From: Larkinella sp. C7
Lineage (GTDB): Bacteria > Bacteroidota > Bacteroidia > Cytophagales > Spirosomataceae
Reading direction: 5' to 3'
Length of the DNA stretch: 64,000 nucleotides
NCBI RefSeq assembly: GCF_006149005.1
Contig: NZ_VBSL01000002.1
Coordinates: 186,001-250,000, forward strand
This document shows, in pieces, positions 1 to 9,384 of the stretch (positions are counted from its first letter, which is position 1; each line of letters starts with the position of its first letter). The notes under the pieces are model-generated. The model was not told the DNA's origin. It made no database searches and saw nothing but the letters and a program-made list of their open reading frames with translations. A program made the translations under genes and the position numbers.

Positions 1-86
1 CAGATTTGCTGTCCCGACGATTCGAAGCCCGTGGGCGAGGCATTGTTGAGGTAGGTATAAAGAAAATTTTTACTGGATTCGGTCAT
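1..86 (-). CDS. M42 family metallopeptidase (glutamyl/aminopeptidase type), N-terminal fragment
   Basis: Reading the minus strand from an ATG at 86 gives 28 residues that run off the left edge: MTESSKNFLYTYLNNASPTG followed by FESSGQQI. The FLxxYLNNxSPTGFExxGQ pattern is the typical N-terminus of Bacteroidota M42 zinc aminopeptidases, which are cytosolic enzymes that trim peptides. The catalytic metal ligands lie outside the window, so activity cannot be judged. The gene lies downstream of the TonB receptor at 179-2530 on the same strand, separated from it by a strong terminator, so it probably has its own promoter. The competing plus-strand frame is only a short open stretch with no family likeness. 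Confidence 0.75.
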   Translation of the reverse strand, partial: MTESSKNFLYTYLNNASPTGFESSGQQI

Positions 87-126
87 TCGATTTGAAACAA
101 GTTAAGTGCTATTTTTCAAACCAAAC

Positions 127-164
127 AAAAACGGTCGACAATTCCCACCTTGCCGACCGTTTTT
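127..164 (-). terminator. Rho-independent terminator of the TonB receptor gene
   Basis: An 11-bp perfect stem pairs AAAAACGGTCG (127-137) with CGACCGTTTTT (154-164). It has A and T runs on both sides and begins 15 bp after the receptor stop codon. The run of T on the minus strand fits termination of that gene. Confidence 0.75.
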
Positions 165-178
165 TAAAGGGGTATTTT

Positions 179-2530
179 CTAAAATGCCACCCGGTAACTC
201 AAAACCGGAATCAGGGGCGTCATGTAACTGGTTTTGATTAAGCCGGTGCGGGGTTCGAAATACTGCCCGAAAATGTTCTGCCGGTTGGTCGCATTCTGAA
301 GGTCCAGCGACAGCGTGCGGGTCGAATGCGGGCGGTTTCGCTTCCAGCTCAGCCGCACATCGGTCCTGAAATAATTGGGTAACTTTTGGGTATACGACTG
401 ACTGTCCACATACACCGTCTCCTGTTTACGAATGGACTCGGCGATGTCGATGGGTGTGGTCCGGTAACCGCCGTAATAAGTCAATTTCAGGTTCAGCCCC
501 AACACATTCCGGCCCGATTCGCCCAGTACCCACTCCTTTCCGCCCTGAAAACTAAAGGCGTATTTGCCGTTAAACCGGGTGTCGCGCCAGACCCCGTCCG
601 ACCCCCGATACCGCGAATCGTAGAGCGAAGACGACAGCAGAAAATAGACGTTGTTGTGTAAAAACTGTTCCAGCGTCAGTTCCAGGCCGTAATTTTTGCC
701 AACGCCTTTGTTCACAAGCCGGTCGGTGGTCAGGCCATCGATGCTGTTCACCATCGCGAAAGCATCCTTCGTGTCGGCACTGATCGGAATATTGAACAAC
801 GACTGGTAATACGATTCGGCTTTCACGCGGAGGTGGTCGTTGAGCAACCAGTCGTAGGCCAGCACCAGATGGTGCGAGCGCGTAAAGCCCAGATTCCGGT
901 TGGTCGGTGCACCATTTTCCGTCGGTTGGGCCGCAAAATAGGTCGCCAGGTTCTGAATCTGACTGTGTAGCCCGTAGCCCAAACTCACCGAATGGCCCGG
1001 CACAAATGCCCAGCGCACCGATCCGCGGGGTTCCAGCGCATCCGTCTTATTGAGCATCAGCCGGAGGTAATGCAGCCCGGCGTTGAACGTCAGTTTTTCG
1101 GTCATGCGGTAATTCCACTGCCCGTAAGCCTGTACCGTAGCCGTCTCGTCGTCCGTCTGAATTTGCGTGGTGAGCGCGTTTTGCCCTTCCAGTCGCTCCT
1201 TCCGCTCCAAATTGAAACCCAGAACCGAACCCGTCACACCGGCGCGCAGCGTGTGTTGGGCGTTGAATTTATAGGTCAGGGTTGAGGAAGCGATCTGTTT
1301 CCGGATGCGGTAGGCTTCGCGCATTTGCAGCAGCGGCACATATCCGGTTTCCAGTGATTCATTTTCGTAACCGGTTTGGTAGCCCGAGAAAAGCGTAACG
1401 GTTTTCAGAAAGGCTTTTTTGCTGAGACTGATCGAATGCGTGGCACCCACGGCACCGGTTTTGGCAAAAAAATGGTCGTTGTAACGTTCATAATCATTTT
1501 CCCACTTTGTGGAATCTTTCACCGCGTCCATGTCACTGTTGCTCAGACCGCCAAAGCCGAAGACCGTAAAATTGCCCGCTTTCCCCGCCGGAAGGTACAG
1601 ATTAAAGGATAAGTCCTGAAAAACATTGGCTGCTCCGCCAATATTGACCCCTATTTTTGACAACAAACCCAGGGTCGAATACCGGTAATTGAAGAGGTAC
1701 GACCCTTTGTAGTTTTTGGAAAACGGCCCTTCACTCGCCACATCGAGCCCCAGAACACCCGCCTGAATGGTGTGTTCGCGTTTGGCATTGTTGCCTTTTC
1801 GCAGTCGCAAATCGAACACGCCGGAGAGTGCATTGCCGTATTCGGCCGGGAAAGCGCCCGTCATGAAGTCCGAATTGGCCAGAAGTTGGGCACTCAGGAT
1901 GGAAATGCCGCCCCCGGCTGACCCCAGGTTGGCAAAGTGGTTCGGGTTCGGAATTTCGACGCCTTCCATGCGCCAGAGCAAACCCGTCGGAGCGTTGCCA
2001 CGAATCACGATCAGGTTACTGCCATCGTCGGCACTGACCACCCCGGCGTAGGCCGTCGCCATCCGGGCCGGGTCGTTGACGGCGGCCGCAAACTTCTGGG
2101 TTTCTTCCACCGAGAACGTCCGGGCACTCACGGCGGCCATCTCGTTCAGCGGTTTGTCCTTCTCGATTTGCGGCCGAACCGTTACTTCGTTCACCGTCAC
2201 AATGGCTTCTTCGAGGGCCACGTTGAGCACCAGTTCTTTCCCGGCATCGACCACGATGTTCGATAAAATCAGTTCTTTATAGCCCAGACTGGTGATTTTC
2301 AAACTGTGTCGCCCCACCGGGATTTGCGTCAACCGAAACGATCCGTCGGCGTCGGTGGTGATGCCTTTGATCGGATTGGCGTTTAACATAAGAACCGTTG
2401 CGCCGGGCAGGGCGGTTTGCAGGCTTTGGTCGACGACGGTTCCCCGAATGGTTTGTGTGTAAATTTGTGCGTGGGCATTTTGCAGGAAAACGCCTGTCAT
2501 TAGCGCAAGAATCAGTGTCCGAACGTGCAT
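179..2530 (-). CDS. TonB-dependent receptor with carboxypeptidase-regulatory-like N-terminal domain
   Basis: Predicted outer-membrane active-transport channel of 783 residues. I chose the start MHVRTLILALMTGVFLQNAHAQ at 2530 because it opens directly with a signal peptide; the longer frame to 2578 adds 16 residues before it. After the signal comes a carboxypeptidase-regulatory-like beta-sandwich (GTVVDQSLQTALPGATV), then a TonB plug (about residues 110-230, with VIRGNAPTGLLWRMEGVEIPN as landmark), then a barrel ending in a hydrophobic-aromatic C-terminus (LSYRVAF). There is no SusD-like partner beside it, so the substrate is unknown. A CAA-rich leader lies 1 nt before the chosen ATG. It follows another receptor gene on the same strand, 112 bp away. 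Confidence 0.85.
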   Translation of the reverse strand: MHVRTLILALMTGVFLQNAHAQIYTQTIRGTVVDQSLQTALPGATVLMLNANPIKGITTDADGSFRLTQIPVGRHSLKITSLGYKELILSNIVVDAGKELVLNVALEEAIVTVNEVTVRPQIEKDKPLNEMAAVSARTFSVEETQKFAAAVNDPARMATAYAGVVSADDGSNLIVIRGNAPTGLLWRMEGVEIPNPNHFANLGSAGGGISILSAQLLANSDFMTGAFPAEYGNALSGVFDLRLRKGNNAKREHTIQAGVLGLDVASEGPFSKNYKGSYLFNYRYSTLGLLSKIGVNIGGAANVFQDLSFNLYLPAGKAGNFTVFGFGGLSNSDMDAVKDSTKWENDYERYNDHFFAKTGAVGATHSISLSKKAFLKTVTLFSGYQTGYENESLETGYVPLLQMREAYRIRKQIASSTLTYKFNAQHTLRAGVTGSVLGFNLERKERLEGQNALTTQIQTDDETATVQAYGQWNYRMTEKLTFNAGLHYLRLMLNKTDALEPRGSVRWAFVPGHSVSLGYGLHSQIQNLATYFAAQPTENGAPTNRNLGFTRSHHLVLAYDWLLNDHLRVKAESYYQSLFNIPISADTKDAFAMVNSIDGLTTDRLVNKGVGKNYGLELTLEQFLHNNVYFLLSSSLYDSRYRGSDGVWRDTRFNGKYAFSFQGGKEWVLGESGRNVLGLNLKLTYYGGYRTTPIDIAESIRKQETVYVDSQSYTQKLPNYFRTDVRLSWKRNRPHSTRTLSLDLQNATNRQNIFGQYFEPRTGLIKTSYMTPLIPVLSYRVAF

Positions 2531-2531
2531 G

Positions 2532-2546
2532 AGTAGTTGTTGTTGT
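2532..2546 (-). promoter_or_regulatory. CAA-repeat 5' leader directly before the receptor start codon
   Basis: On the minus strand the leader reads ACAACAACAACTACT and ends 1 nt before the ATG at 2530. The same 15 bases occur 3 nt before the ATG at 50318. With no Shine-Dalgarno present, this unstructured CAA-rich stretch may help ribosome loading; that role is inference. Confidence 0.4.
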
Positions 2547-2642
2547 AGGTATGCCGTCATGACAGTTACCTTGTCCACAACCCCTATTCAGTTGCTGTTT
2601 TTTTATTTCACCTGAAACCGTATTTCTTTCTCCATTAAATGC

Positions 2643-5111
2643 TTATTCTTTCCGAACCCGATCCCTTTCGTCCATCGATCCGGCATTTCGTTGGCTCTTT
2701 TTATTCGCATGTATATCGCCAAACGACCGGGAATACGTGAGTTTTAGGATAGGCGATTGGGTGGATTCCGTATTGACCTGAACGTGGTTTTTAATTGAGA
2801 AGGCTTCCTGCGTTAGCGTTCCGTAATAAGGATTGATTTGAAGGGTTCTTAAAATATCCGAAATCGACAATTGAAAGCTTCCGGCATCGTTTTTTAGCTC
2901 CTTTTTAACACCCACATTTAAAGCACCAAATCCGGTCACTTTTATAGACCCATTATAAGCGGTTGAGTTATACCATCCTGATAATTCAGCCGAAAAACGA
3001 GCGGGCAGTTTAAACGTTTGGCTAAAATTGACTGAACACCCGAAATACGATTTTTCGACCGGTATCCGGGTGTGTTCGACGCGAAATTGCCGCAAACCGC
3101 CTACAAAACCAGCATTCATCGTCCACCAGTTGCTAACCTTCCAGGGAAGACTGGTTTGAAACGTCAGGTTATTCTGCCAGGCCAGGTTTTGCGGGGAAAC
3201 ATACAGCAAATTCCGGGCTTCCCGTTCGGTGATTTGATAGCGGGCAATGGGATGCTTGTCGCGGCTGAAAAGCAGGGAAAACGAATAGCCCCGGAACGTA
3301 TACCCAAGTTTCAGGTTGCTGGTAATCGTCGGTTTTAAAGCCGGATTTCCGGTGTATACGGCAGTAGGATCGCTATACAACACGAAGGATGCCAGATCAT
3401 TATATGAGGGGCGGCTGATTCGTTTGGTATACGAAAGCTGCCATTCCGCGTTTGGATTGACTTTTTTGGTAAGCAACACCGTGGGAAACCAGGCTCCTAA
3501 CCGCCGATTGATTGTATTTTCGCCGGTTTTCAGGTCATCCATCCGCGTATGTGAATATTCGTACCGAATCCCAGCGGCCAGTTGAATCGAGGCATTGAGT
3601 GGGGTATTGACCGATGCGTAAGCCGCCCCGATTCGCTCCTTCATCCCAATCGTAGTGGCCGTTTCAGACCGACCGATCCATACCCCATCAACCTGACTCT
3701 CGATCCCCGAAACGCTGGAACCGCCGGAATAGGTCGCTTTCAAACCGGTTTCAATTCTTAGTTTTGGAGTTATTGGTTTGGTATAATCGACTTTCAAAAC
3801 GCCCACGCGGAATAATGTATGAGCGAAACTTTTCTGACGGGGAGAAAACAGACTATTATCCGTACCAACCGGTGTTCCGTCCCGGTTTTGAAATGTATTT
3901 TTCACCTCAGAAGGATTATCGTTTTTGAAATATAAATAATCCAGATCGGTCGTAAATTTTTCACCCGGTCGCAATTCCCGTTCCACATAAATCGTAGAGG
4001 TAAACGTATTCCACCGGTTAACACCTTTCACCTCGCCCTTAAACAGCAGAAGCGAATCGGGTAAAATGGTGTAGGTAGCTCCGGCATGTCGATTGGAAGA
4101 TGTGGTATTCCGGTTGAAATTACTACTCCCCCCGACGCCGGTTTTTGCGTTGATTTTATAATCGATTCCTACGGTTGCATTGTGGTTATTTTGCACCGCC
4201 GTTGTGGTGTCCCAGGCCACGACATCCAGTCGTCCGCTGAACACCGGCATGTCCTGCGAACTCAGAATAAACAGGTCCGTATGCGTCCGGTCGTGGGAAA
4301 ATAAATACGAGCCGTACAGACCCAGTTTTTCGGTATGATGAGAAAGCGAAACACTGCCACTTCCTTTTTCCCCCCAGCCATATCCGCCCGTTACGGCCCC
4401 GGAACCGTTCATGCCGCGTTGTTTATTTTTCCTGGTAACGATGTTGATCAAACCGGCGTTTCCTTCCGCGTCATACCGCGACGGGGGCGTGGTCAATAAC
4501 TCGATCGTTGAAATCTCATTGGCACTCATGCCATTCAGCAAAGAGACCACCTGCGCCAGCGGGAGTCGCATCAATTTCCCATTCAGCATCACCATCACCC
4601 CGTTTTTCCCGTTCAGCATCAGGCTGTTGTTCTGGTAATCGATCACCACGCCGGGCGACCGCTCCAAAACGCTTAAAACCGAACTTCCTTTGCTCATCAG
4701 GCTACTTTCCACGTTGACGATGGTGCCGGCAACCTGCTGTTCGAACAGCGGTTTTTCCGCCCGAACCACCACTTCGCCCAGTTGCCGGGTATCTTCCCGC
4801 ATCATTAGGGTTCCAAAATCTTTGCCCAATTGTGAAGCTGTCAGTTCAAAAACCGTCGAATGCCAGGTCTGGTATCCCACGCTCGTAAACCGCAGGAGGT
4901 AGGTTCCGGGCGTACTGTCATCCATTCGAAACACGCCCTGTTCGTCCGTTAACGAGCCTTTGACCAGGGTGGAATCGACCGGATTTAAGAGGAGAATGTT
5001 GGCAAATGGAATGGGTTGCCCCGAGGAGGTTGTGAATTGGCCGGACAGTTGACCAAAACCGTTCGCCACCAGGCAACCGGTGAACAGGCAGGAGAAAAAA
5101 AATCGCATCAT
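2643..5111 (-). CDS. Outer-membrane beta-barrel family protein (TonB-receptor-like, OMP_b-brl_3 type)
   Basis: Protein of 822 residues with signal peptide MMRFFFSCLFTGCLVANGFG, a carboxypeptidase-regulatory-like domain (about 22-105), a TonB plug-like region (about 110-225; LGEVVVRAEKPLFEQQVAGT and IEVITTPPSRYDAEGNAGLI-type landmarks, here IELLTTPPSRYDAEGNAGLI) and a large C-terminal barrel. The barrel closes with LKLTYSRSFGD and is followed by a charged tail, as is common in this family rather than in SusC. Such proteins are thought to import or export small ligands; the ligand is unknown. It is divergent from the LytS/LytTR pair that starts 307 bp away, so control by that pair is plausible but not shown. 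Confidence 0.85.
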   Translation of the reverse strand: MMRFFFSCLFTGCLVANGFGQLSGQFTTSSGQPIPFANILLLNPVDSTLVKGSLTDEQGVFRMDDSTPGTYLLRFTSVGYQTWHSTVFELTASQLGKDFGTLMMREDTRQLGEVVVRAEKPLFEQQVAGTIVNVESSLMSKGSSVLSVLERSPGVVIDYQNNSLMLNGKNGVMVMLNGKLMRLPLAQVVSLLNGMSANEISTIELLTTPPSRYDAEGNAGLINIVTRKNKQRGMNGSGAVTGGYGWGEKGSGSVSLSHHTEKLGLYGSYLFSHDRTHTDLFILSSQDMPVFSGRLDVVAWDTTTAVQNNHNATVGIDYKINAKTGVGGSSNFNRNTTSSNRHAGATYTILPDSLLLFKGEVKGVNRWNTFTSTIYVERELRPGEKFTTDLDYLYFKNDNPSEVKNTFQNRDGTPVGTDNSLFSPRQKSFAHTLFRVGVLKVDYTKPITPKLRIETGLKATYSGGSSVSGIESQVDGVWIGRSETATTIGMKERIGAAYASVNTPLNASIQLAAGIRYEYSHTRMDDLKTGENTINRRLGAWFPTVLLTKKVNPNAEWQLSYTKRISRPSYNDLASFVLYSDPTAVYTGNPALKPTITSNLKLGYTFRGYSFSLLFSRDKHPIARYQITEREARNLLYVSPQNLAWQNNLTFQTSLPWKVSNWWTMNAGFVGGLRQFRVEHTRIPVEKSYFGCSVNFSQTFKLPARFSAELSGWYNSTAYNGSIKVTGFGALNVGVKKELKNDAGSFQLSISDILRTLQINPYYGTLTQEAFSIKNHVQVNTESTQSPILKLTYSRSFGDIHANKKSQRNAGSMDERDRVRKE

Positions 5112-5418
5112 CGGTAGCTGCTGTTTTCAGGGTGATCGATTTTCACCGCAACACCGTACAAACCGGGTTACCGCTTCAATCGACCGACAAGAAAGCTGTT
5201 GCAGAAACCATTCAGAAACCCCGTTGACAACCCGAAGAATCGGATTGACGAACGACAACATTTCCGGCAAAATGAATAGAAAGGCACAATTAAATGAAGC
5301 GGAAAGCCTTTCATATAGCCACGCCACCCCTTTGTCAATTAGTTCAGGCGTTTCGTATCGAAATTGACTAAATCCGCAGCGAATTGGGTATTTTGGGTAT
5401 GGGTTAATCATTTCTGAA
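5112..5418. other. Divergent intergenic region between the outer-membrane barrel gene and the LytS kinase
   Basis: This 307-bp spacer must hold promoters for both directions. I found no convincing full promoter. TATTTTGG shortly before the kinase start resembles the -7 element TAnnTTTG with one mismatch. There is no long hairpin here, unlike many 3' spacers in this window. A 104-codon minus-strand frame spans it but has no protein-like features. Confidence 0.5.
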
Positions 5419-6552
5419 ATGAACGCACTGGCACTCGGCATATCAAACCAGCACTGGTTTTTTAAATACAGACTCTACCACATTCCGTTCTGGTTTCTCT
5501 ACAATTATCTCTGGTGGGCCATTGCCTTGGGCAATCCGTACAAAGCCGCTGCCAATATTTTTTTTACACCCTTTTCCGTAAAGTTTCTTTTCTACTTCAT
5601 TTTTCAGGCGCTGGCAGCCTATTTCAACCTCTATTTTCTGATCCCGAAATACCTGGAGAAAAACCGGCTTCTGGCGTATATTACATTGCTGTTGCTGACC
5701 ATCGTGGCTGCCTCAATATGCATCATTCCGGGGTATTATCTAAGTGCTCATCTGTCCGAAAAAACGTTAAACGAATTATACGGAGGTGGCTCCGAAGCGG
5801 ACTGTTTTTACCGATTTCTGAACAATGCTTTCTCGTCTACCGTGGCGAGTATGACGCTGGCGATGAGTATAAAATTGACCAAAAACTGGGTGGAAACCCG
5901 GCAACGGCAGCAACTGCTCGAAAAGGAGAAACTGGAGACGGAACTGAAGTTTTTAAAATACCAGTTCAATCCCCATTTCCTGTTTAACACCATCAACTCC
6001 ATCTTTTTTCTGATTCATAAAAATCCGGATATGGCGTCGGATTCGCTGGCTAAATTTTCGGAATTATTGCGGCATCAACTATACGAATGCAATGACCAGA
6101 AAATACCATTGGCCAAAGAAATTACGTATCTGGAGAATTTTATCGAACTGGAAAAACTCCGTCAGAACAACAACATCGAGGTCACTTTTCAGACGGATTT
6201 TCAACAAAATGAACCCCTGGAAATTGCCCCGTTCATTCTGATGAATTTTGTAGAAAATGCGTTTAAACACGTTTCGAAACAGGCCGACCAACCCAACTGG
6301 ATTCGGATCGATCTCCGGCTTGAAGAACGCAGGCTATCTTTTGCGGTTTCCAACAGCACCTCTCCCGGTAGCGCCGACGATGTGCTGAACTACGGCGGTA
6401 TTGGCATTAAAAATGTGCAGCGAAGACTGGATTTAATCTATCCGGATCATTACGTTCTCTCTATTCTGAACCGGGATAACCGATTCGATGTGCAACTCCA
6501 ACTAACCTTATCAGAACTGGAAATCCGTCACGTTCTGGAAACGGCGACCTGA
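5419..6552 (+). CDS. LytS-type sensor histidine kinase
   Basis: Membrane histidine kinase of 377 residues, partner of the LytTR regulator 49 bp downstream. The N-terminal half has about four membrane segments (near 22-40, 50-75, 85-107 and 135-152). A short coiled coil (158-180) leads to the His_kinase domain with the phospho-accepting motif QFNPHFLFN (His186). The ATPase part shows the N-box NFVENAFKH and the glycine motif GGIGIKNVQRRL. No extracellular sensor domain is visible, so the signal is probably sensed in the membrane. Architecture and gene order are standard for Bacteroidota LytS/LytTR pairs. Confidence 0.9.
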   Translation: MNALALGISNQHWFFKYRLYHIPFWFLYNYLWWAIALGNPYKAAANIFFTPFSVKFLFYFIFQALAAYFNLYFLIPKYLEKNRLLAYITLLLLTIVAASICIIPGYYLSAHLSEKTLNELYGGGSEADCFYRFLNNAFSSTVASMTLAMSIKLTKNWVETRQRQQLLEKEKLETELKFLKYQFNPHFLFNTINSIFFLIHKNPDMASDSLAKFSELLRHQLYECNDQKIPLAKEITYLENFIELEKLRQNNNIEVTFQTDFQQNEPLEIAPFILMNFVENAFKHVSKQADQPNWIRIDLRLEERRLSFAVSNSTSPGSADDVLNYGGIGIKNVQRRLDLIYPDHYVLSILNRDNRFDVQLQLTLSELEIRHVLETAT

Positions 6553-6601
6553 AGATACAAAAGGTGATGATAAAAGAACGATGTTTTAAAAACCGCATCC
6601 C

Positions 6602-7330
6602 ATGATGAATTGCGTAATTATTGATGATGAACCGTTGGCCCGGGAAGGCATTGCCAATTATGTGCGGGAGATTGATTTTCTGAATCTGGTCCAGACCTGT
6701 CAAAATCCCGTTGAGCTGATTAAGCTGCTGGACGAACACCGGATCGATTTGCTTTTTCTGGATATTCAAATGCCGAAAATGAACGGGATTGATTTCCTGA
6801 AAATCGCGCAAAATCCGCCGATTGTGATCATCACGACGGCCTTTCCGAGCTACGCCCTGGAAAGTTTTCAGTTGAACGTGCTGGATTATTTACTGAAACC
6901 CATCACTTTCGACCGGTTTTTTAAAGCGGCCAACAAGGCCAAAGAATACTTTCAGCTTGTCACAAAATCAGCCTATACCGACCTTCAAAAAGCGGATCAA
7001 AATGCTGATTATTTCTTTATTAAATGTGAAAATAAATACGAAAAAATCCAGCTTGATGACATTCATTATATTCAGGGACTTCAGAATTACGTCACCATCT
7101 ATACCCGAAAAGGGAAGTATGTAACGTTGCTTTACCTGAAAAATCTAGAGCAGAATTTAGACTCGAAATCATTTATCCGGGTGCATAAATCCTACATTGT
7201 TTCCATCGATAAAATTGATGCCATCGATGGAAATGAGATTGTCATTCAATCGCACCGCATTCCCATCAGCCGACATTACCGGGAGCAGATTCTACAGCAG
7301 GTCGTGAAAACGAAGCTTTGGATAAAATAG
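6602..7330 (+). CDS. LytTR-family response regulator
   Basis: DNA-binding regulator of 242 residues. The receiver domain (1-120) has the acidic pair DD at 8-9, the phosphorylation site LFLDIQMPKMNG (Asp54) and the LKPI lysine motif near 100. The LytTR DNA-binding domain (about 140-238) starts at FFIKCENKYEKIQLDDIHYI and contains YVTIYT and FIRVHKSYIVSI. It follows the LytS kinase and is surely its partner. Possible targets are the nearby outer-membrane genes or distant genes; no LytTR direct repeat was identified. Its stop is only 3 bp from the stop of the convergent gene. Confidence 0.92.
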   Translation: MMNCVIIDDEPLAREGIANYVREIDFLNLVQTCQNPVELIKLLDEHRIDLLFLDIQMPKMNGIDFLKIAQNPPIVIITTAFPSYALESFQLNVLDYLLKPITFDRFFKAANKAKEYFQLVTKSAYTDLQKADQNADYFFIKCENKYEKIQLDDIHYIQGLQNYVTIYTRKGKYVTLLYLKNLEQNLDSKSFIRVHKSYIVSIDKIDAIDGNEIVIQSHRIPISRHYREQILQQVVKTKLWIK

Positions 7331-7333
7331 ACG

Positions 7334-9313
7334 TTACCGGTTGCAAAACCGCAAAGCCGCCTGAAAACCGACCCAGCCCGTCGAAAACGTATTCACCAGG
7401 TTGCTGGAATTGTTGAAGAGTGGCACATCGAAGCGGGTGGCCGGTTTGGCGCGGGTGTAGTCACTCAGGTATAAATTGACGGAAGGCCCAACGGCGAGAG
7501 CAATGCCCCGGGTCAGTTTTTTCTCGATTCCCATGTTCAGGCGAACCAGTGTGTTCCACTCGCCCCAATTGAACTGATCATCCGCGCTCAGCACGTTTCC
7601 GGTCAGGTCAAAATTCAGCATCCAGCCGCGTTTCAGGTCCACCGCCGTTCCCAGGCCGTAGCCCAGACTCCAGAGCGGTTTTCCAGTCATGCCCAGATTC
7701 GAGCCGCCGGTGAAGATGTTGTAGAACCGCTGAACGCCGGTTTTGAAAGTCAGGTTGGTGGTCATTACCTCGTCCGTCGAAATCTCCAGCCGCCGGTAGC
7801 CGTTTTGGTGAACGTAACTGAACAGACCAAAAGGTGTCGTTTCCGACGAACCAGCAATGTTGACCAGGGCAATCTGGTGACCCCGAACCACCTTCGTTGC
7901 GTAGTTCAGAAAACCGCTGAGTTGCCAGCCCGCCAGTTCGCCCACAGCAATGTTGGTGAAGCCCGCCAGCTGAAAACCCGCCATGTTTCCACCGGCTATG
8001 TTTCCGTACCCCGACAACTGAAAACCGGTCATCGAGCGGGCGGCAATGTTGGTGAAGCCCGCCAGTTGAAAACCGCTCATGTCGTCGACAGCGATGTTGC
8101 CAAAACCGGCGGCCTGAATGCTTTCGGACATTTTGCCCATTGTCATGTTGTAAAAACCGGCCGCCTGAATGCCCTGCACGTTTCCAATCACGGTGTTGCC
8201 AAAACCGGCGGCCTGAATGCCCAGCACCTCGCCCCGTACCCCATTGAAGAAACCGGCCGCCTGTACCCCACTCAGGTTTTCGCCCACGACATTGGCAAAA
8301 CCGGCGACCTGAACCCCACCGACATCGCCCCGAACCAGGTTCATAAATCCACCCACTTCCAGGGCCGTAACACCCAGCGAGTATCCGGCAACCAGGTTCA
8401 ATGAGTACTGGTTGATGACCCGCCCGCTCAGTGTGTGGTTGGTGCCTACAAACGGGAAGAGCGAAAACTGAATGTCGCGGTAAATGGTGTCACCTGCCAG
8501 GTTGGCGTCGTGAACGGCCTGTCGGGTCGATTTAAACCAGTCGGCAAAATCGTTTGTGGTTTCTTCCAGCACCGACTTGCTGCGGTCCCAGATGGTGGGA
8601 CCGGGCGTGTTGGTGCGGGGTGCGGGCGTCGAATCGACCGGAATGGTCACGGCGACCGGCTGCGCCAGGATGGGCGTCGGTCGCGTGGTGTCGATCGACG
8701 TCCGGACGGTCATGGGTTGCAGAGCCGTTTGCGAAGGCAGGGGCGTCATCCCAATGTCGAGTTTATGGGTCTGCCGGGCGTTGATGGAGACGGTTTCGGA
8801 GAAATAATATTTCCGGCGAACCTCCAGCCGCACCGATGGAATTTCGGTCGACAATTTAATACGGTAGTAGCCGTACGGGTTCGAAACGGTAGACGCCAGC
8901 GTTGTTTTTTCGTAAATACTGACCTGACTGACCCGTTGCCCGGTTTGGCGGTCGGTGATATACCCGTCCAGAATGAAACTTTTGGGTGCTTCGGCGGGCG
9001 GTTCTGCTTTTTGCAGGATGATGTGGTTCCCGCGCGATTTGTAGGTGATGGTTCCCCGAAAAATCTGGTTCAGCAAAGCCCGGACGGAGTTGGTGGTCCG
9101 CAAACTCAAGGTACTGTTGGGATTGATGAGGGCGGCATTGTAGGCAAAGGAAAATTGACCTTTGTTACTGATTATTTTCAGGGCATTATCGATTCGCTCG
9201 TTGGTAAAATCGACCGAAACAACGCGCTCCAGGGGTGGAGTCGACTGGGCAACGGTTTTATGCAGTAAACCACAGGAAATCAGCAGGAAGAGGAAGATAC
9301 GGATTGGGTACAT
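7334..9313 (-). CDS. STN-domain protein with carboxypeptidase-like domain and ten 16-residue surface repeats
   Basis: Protein of 659 residues from a start at 9313 (signal peptide MYPIRIFLFLLISCGLLHKT); an upstream ATG at 9397 would overlap the FecR gene by 13 bp and precede the signal. Order: secretin/TonB short N-terminal (STN) domain (about 28-105), a carboxypeptidase-regulatory-like domain (about 110-190), a Pro/Thr-rich linker, a solenoid of ten GFxNxxxGxxxGxQxA repeats (322-482), and a C-terminal region resembling an outer-membrane barrel. STN domains usually receive signals from FecR-type anti-sigma factors, and this gene sits third in a sigma-FecR operon where a TonB receptor normally lies. 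The repeats resemble LA_2272-type surface repeats. The function may be a surface sensor or adhesin, but this is not established. Confidence 0.75.
   Translation of the reverse strand: MYPIRIFLFLLISCGLLHKTVAQSTPPLERVVSVDFTNERIDNALKIISNKGQFSFAYNAALINPNSTLSLRTTNSVRALLNQIFRGTITYKSRGNHIILQKAEPPAEAPKSFILDGYITDRQTGQRVSQVSIYEKTTLASTVSNPYGYYRIKLSTEIPSVRLEVRRKYYFSETVSINARQTHKLDIGMTPLPSQTALQPMTVRTSIDTTRPTPILAQPVAVTIPVDSTPAPRTNTPGPTIWDRSKSVLEETTNDFADWFKSTRQAVHDANLAGDTIYRDIQFSLFPFVGTNHTLSGRVINQYSLNLVAGYSLGVTALEVGGFMNLVRGDVGGVQVAGFANVVGENLSGVQAAGFFNGVRGEVLGIQAAGFGNTVIGNVQGIQAAGFYNMTMGKMSESIQAAGFGNIAVDDMSGFQLAGFTNIAARSMTGFQLSGYGNIAGGNMAGFQLAGFTNIAVGELAGWQLSGFLNYATKVVRGHQIALVNIAGSSETTPFGLFSYVHQNGYRRLEISTDEVMTTNLTFKTGVQRFYNIFTGGSNLGMTGKPLWSLGYGLGTAVDLKRGWMLNFDLTGNVLSADDQFNWGEWNTLVRLNMGIEKKLTRGIALAVGPSVNLYLSDYTRAKPATRFDVPLFNNSSNLVNTFSTGWVGFQAALRFCNR
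7868..8350 (-). repeat. Ten tandem 48-bp coding repeats (16-residue solenoid)
   Basis: The repeats read GFMNLVRGDVGGVQVA through GFLNYATKVVRGHQIA. Nine are exactly 16 residues; the fifth (GFYNMTMGKMSESIQAA) has 17. Fixed positions are G1, F/Y2, N4 and Q14, with A or S at 16. The regular spacing suggests a beta-solenoid. Confidence 0.85.
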
Positions 9314-9384
9314 CGTCAATGGTACGTTTGGGTTGAAGACACCCTGAAAAGTCGTTACCCCTATGCAGGCAAGCATTCTTTGAC

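Noticed and set aside
5127-5441. 104-codon minus-strand frame in the divergent spacer
   Set aside because: It overlaps the kinase start and has no recognisable pattern; the spacer is needed for promoters.
8554-8807. Plus-strand short frames over the STN-protein linker
   Set aside because: Antisense shadows of a Pro/Thr-rich linker; no independent support.
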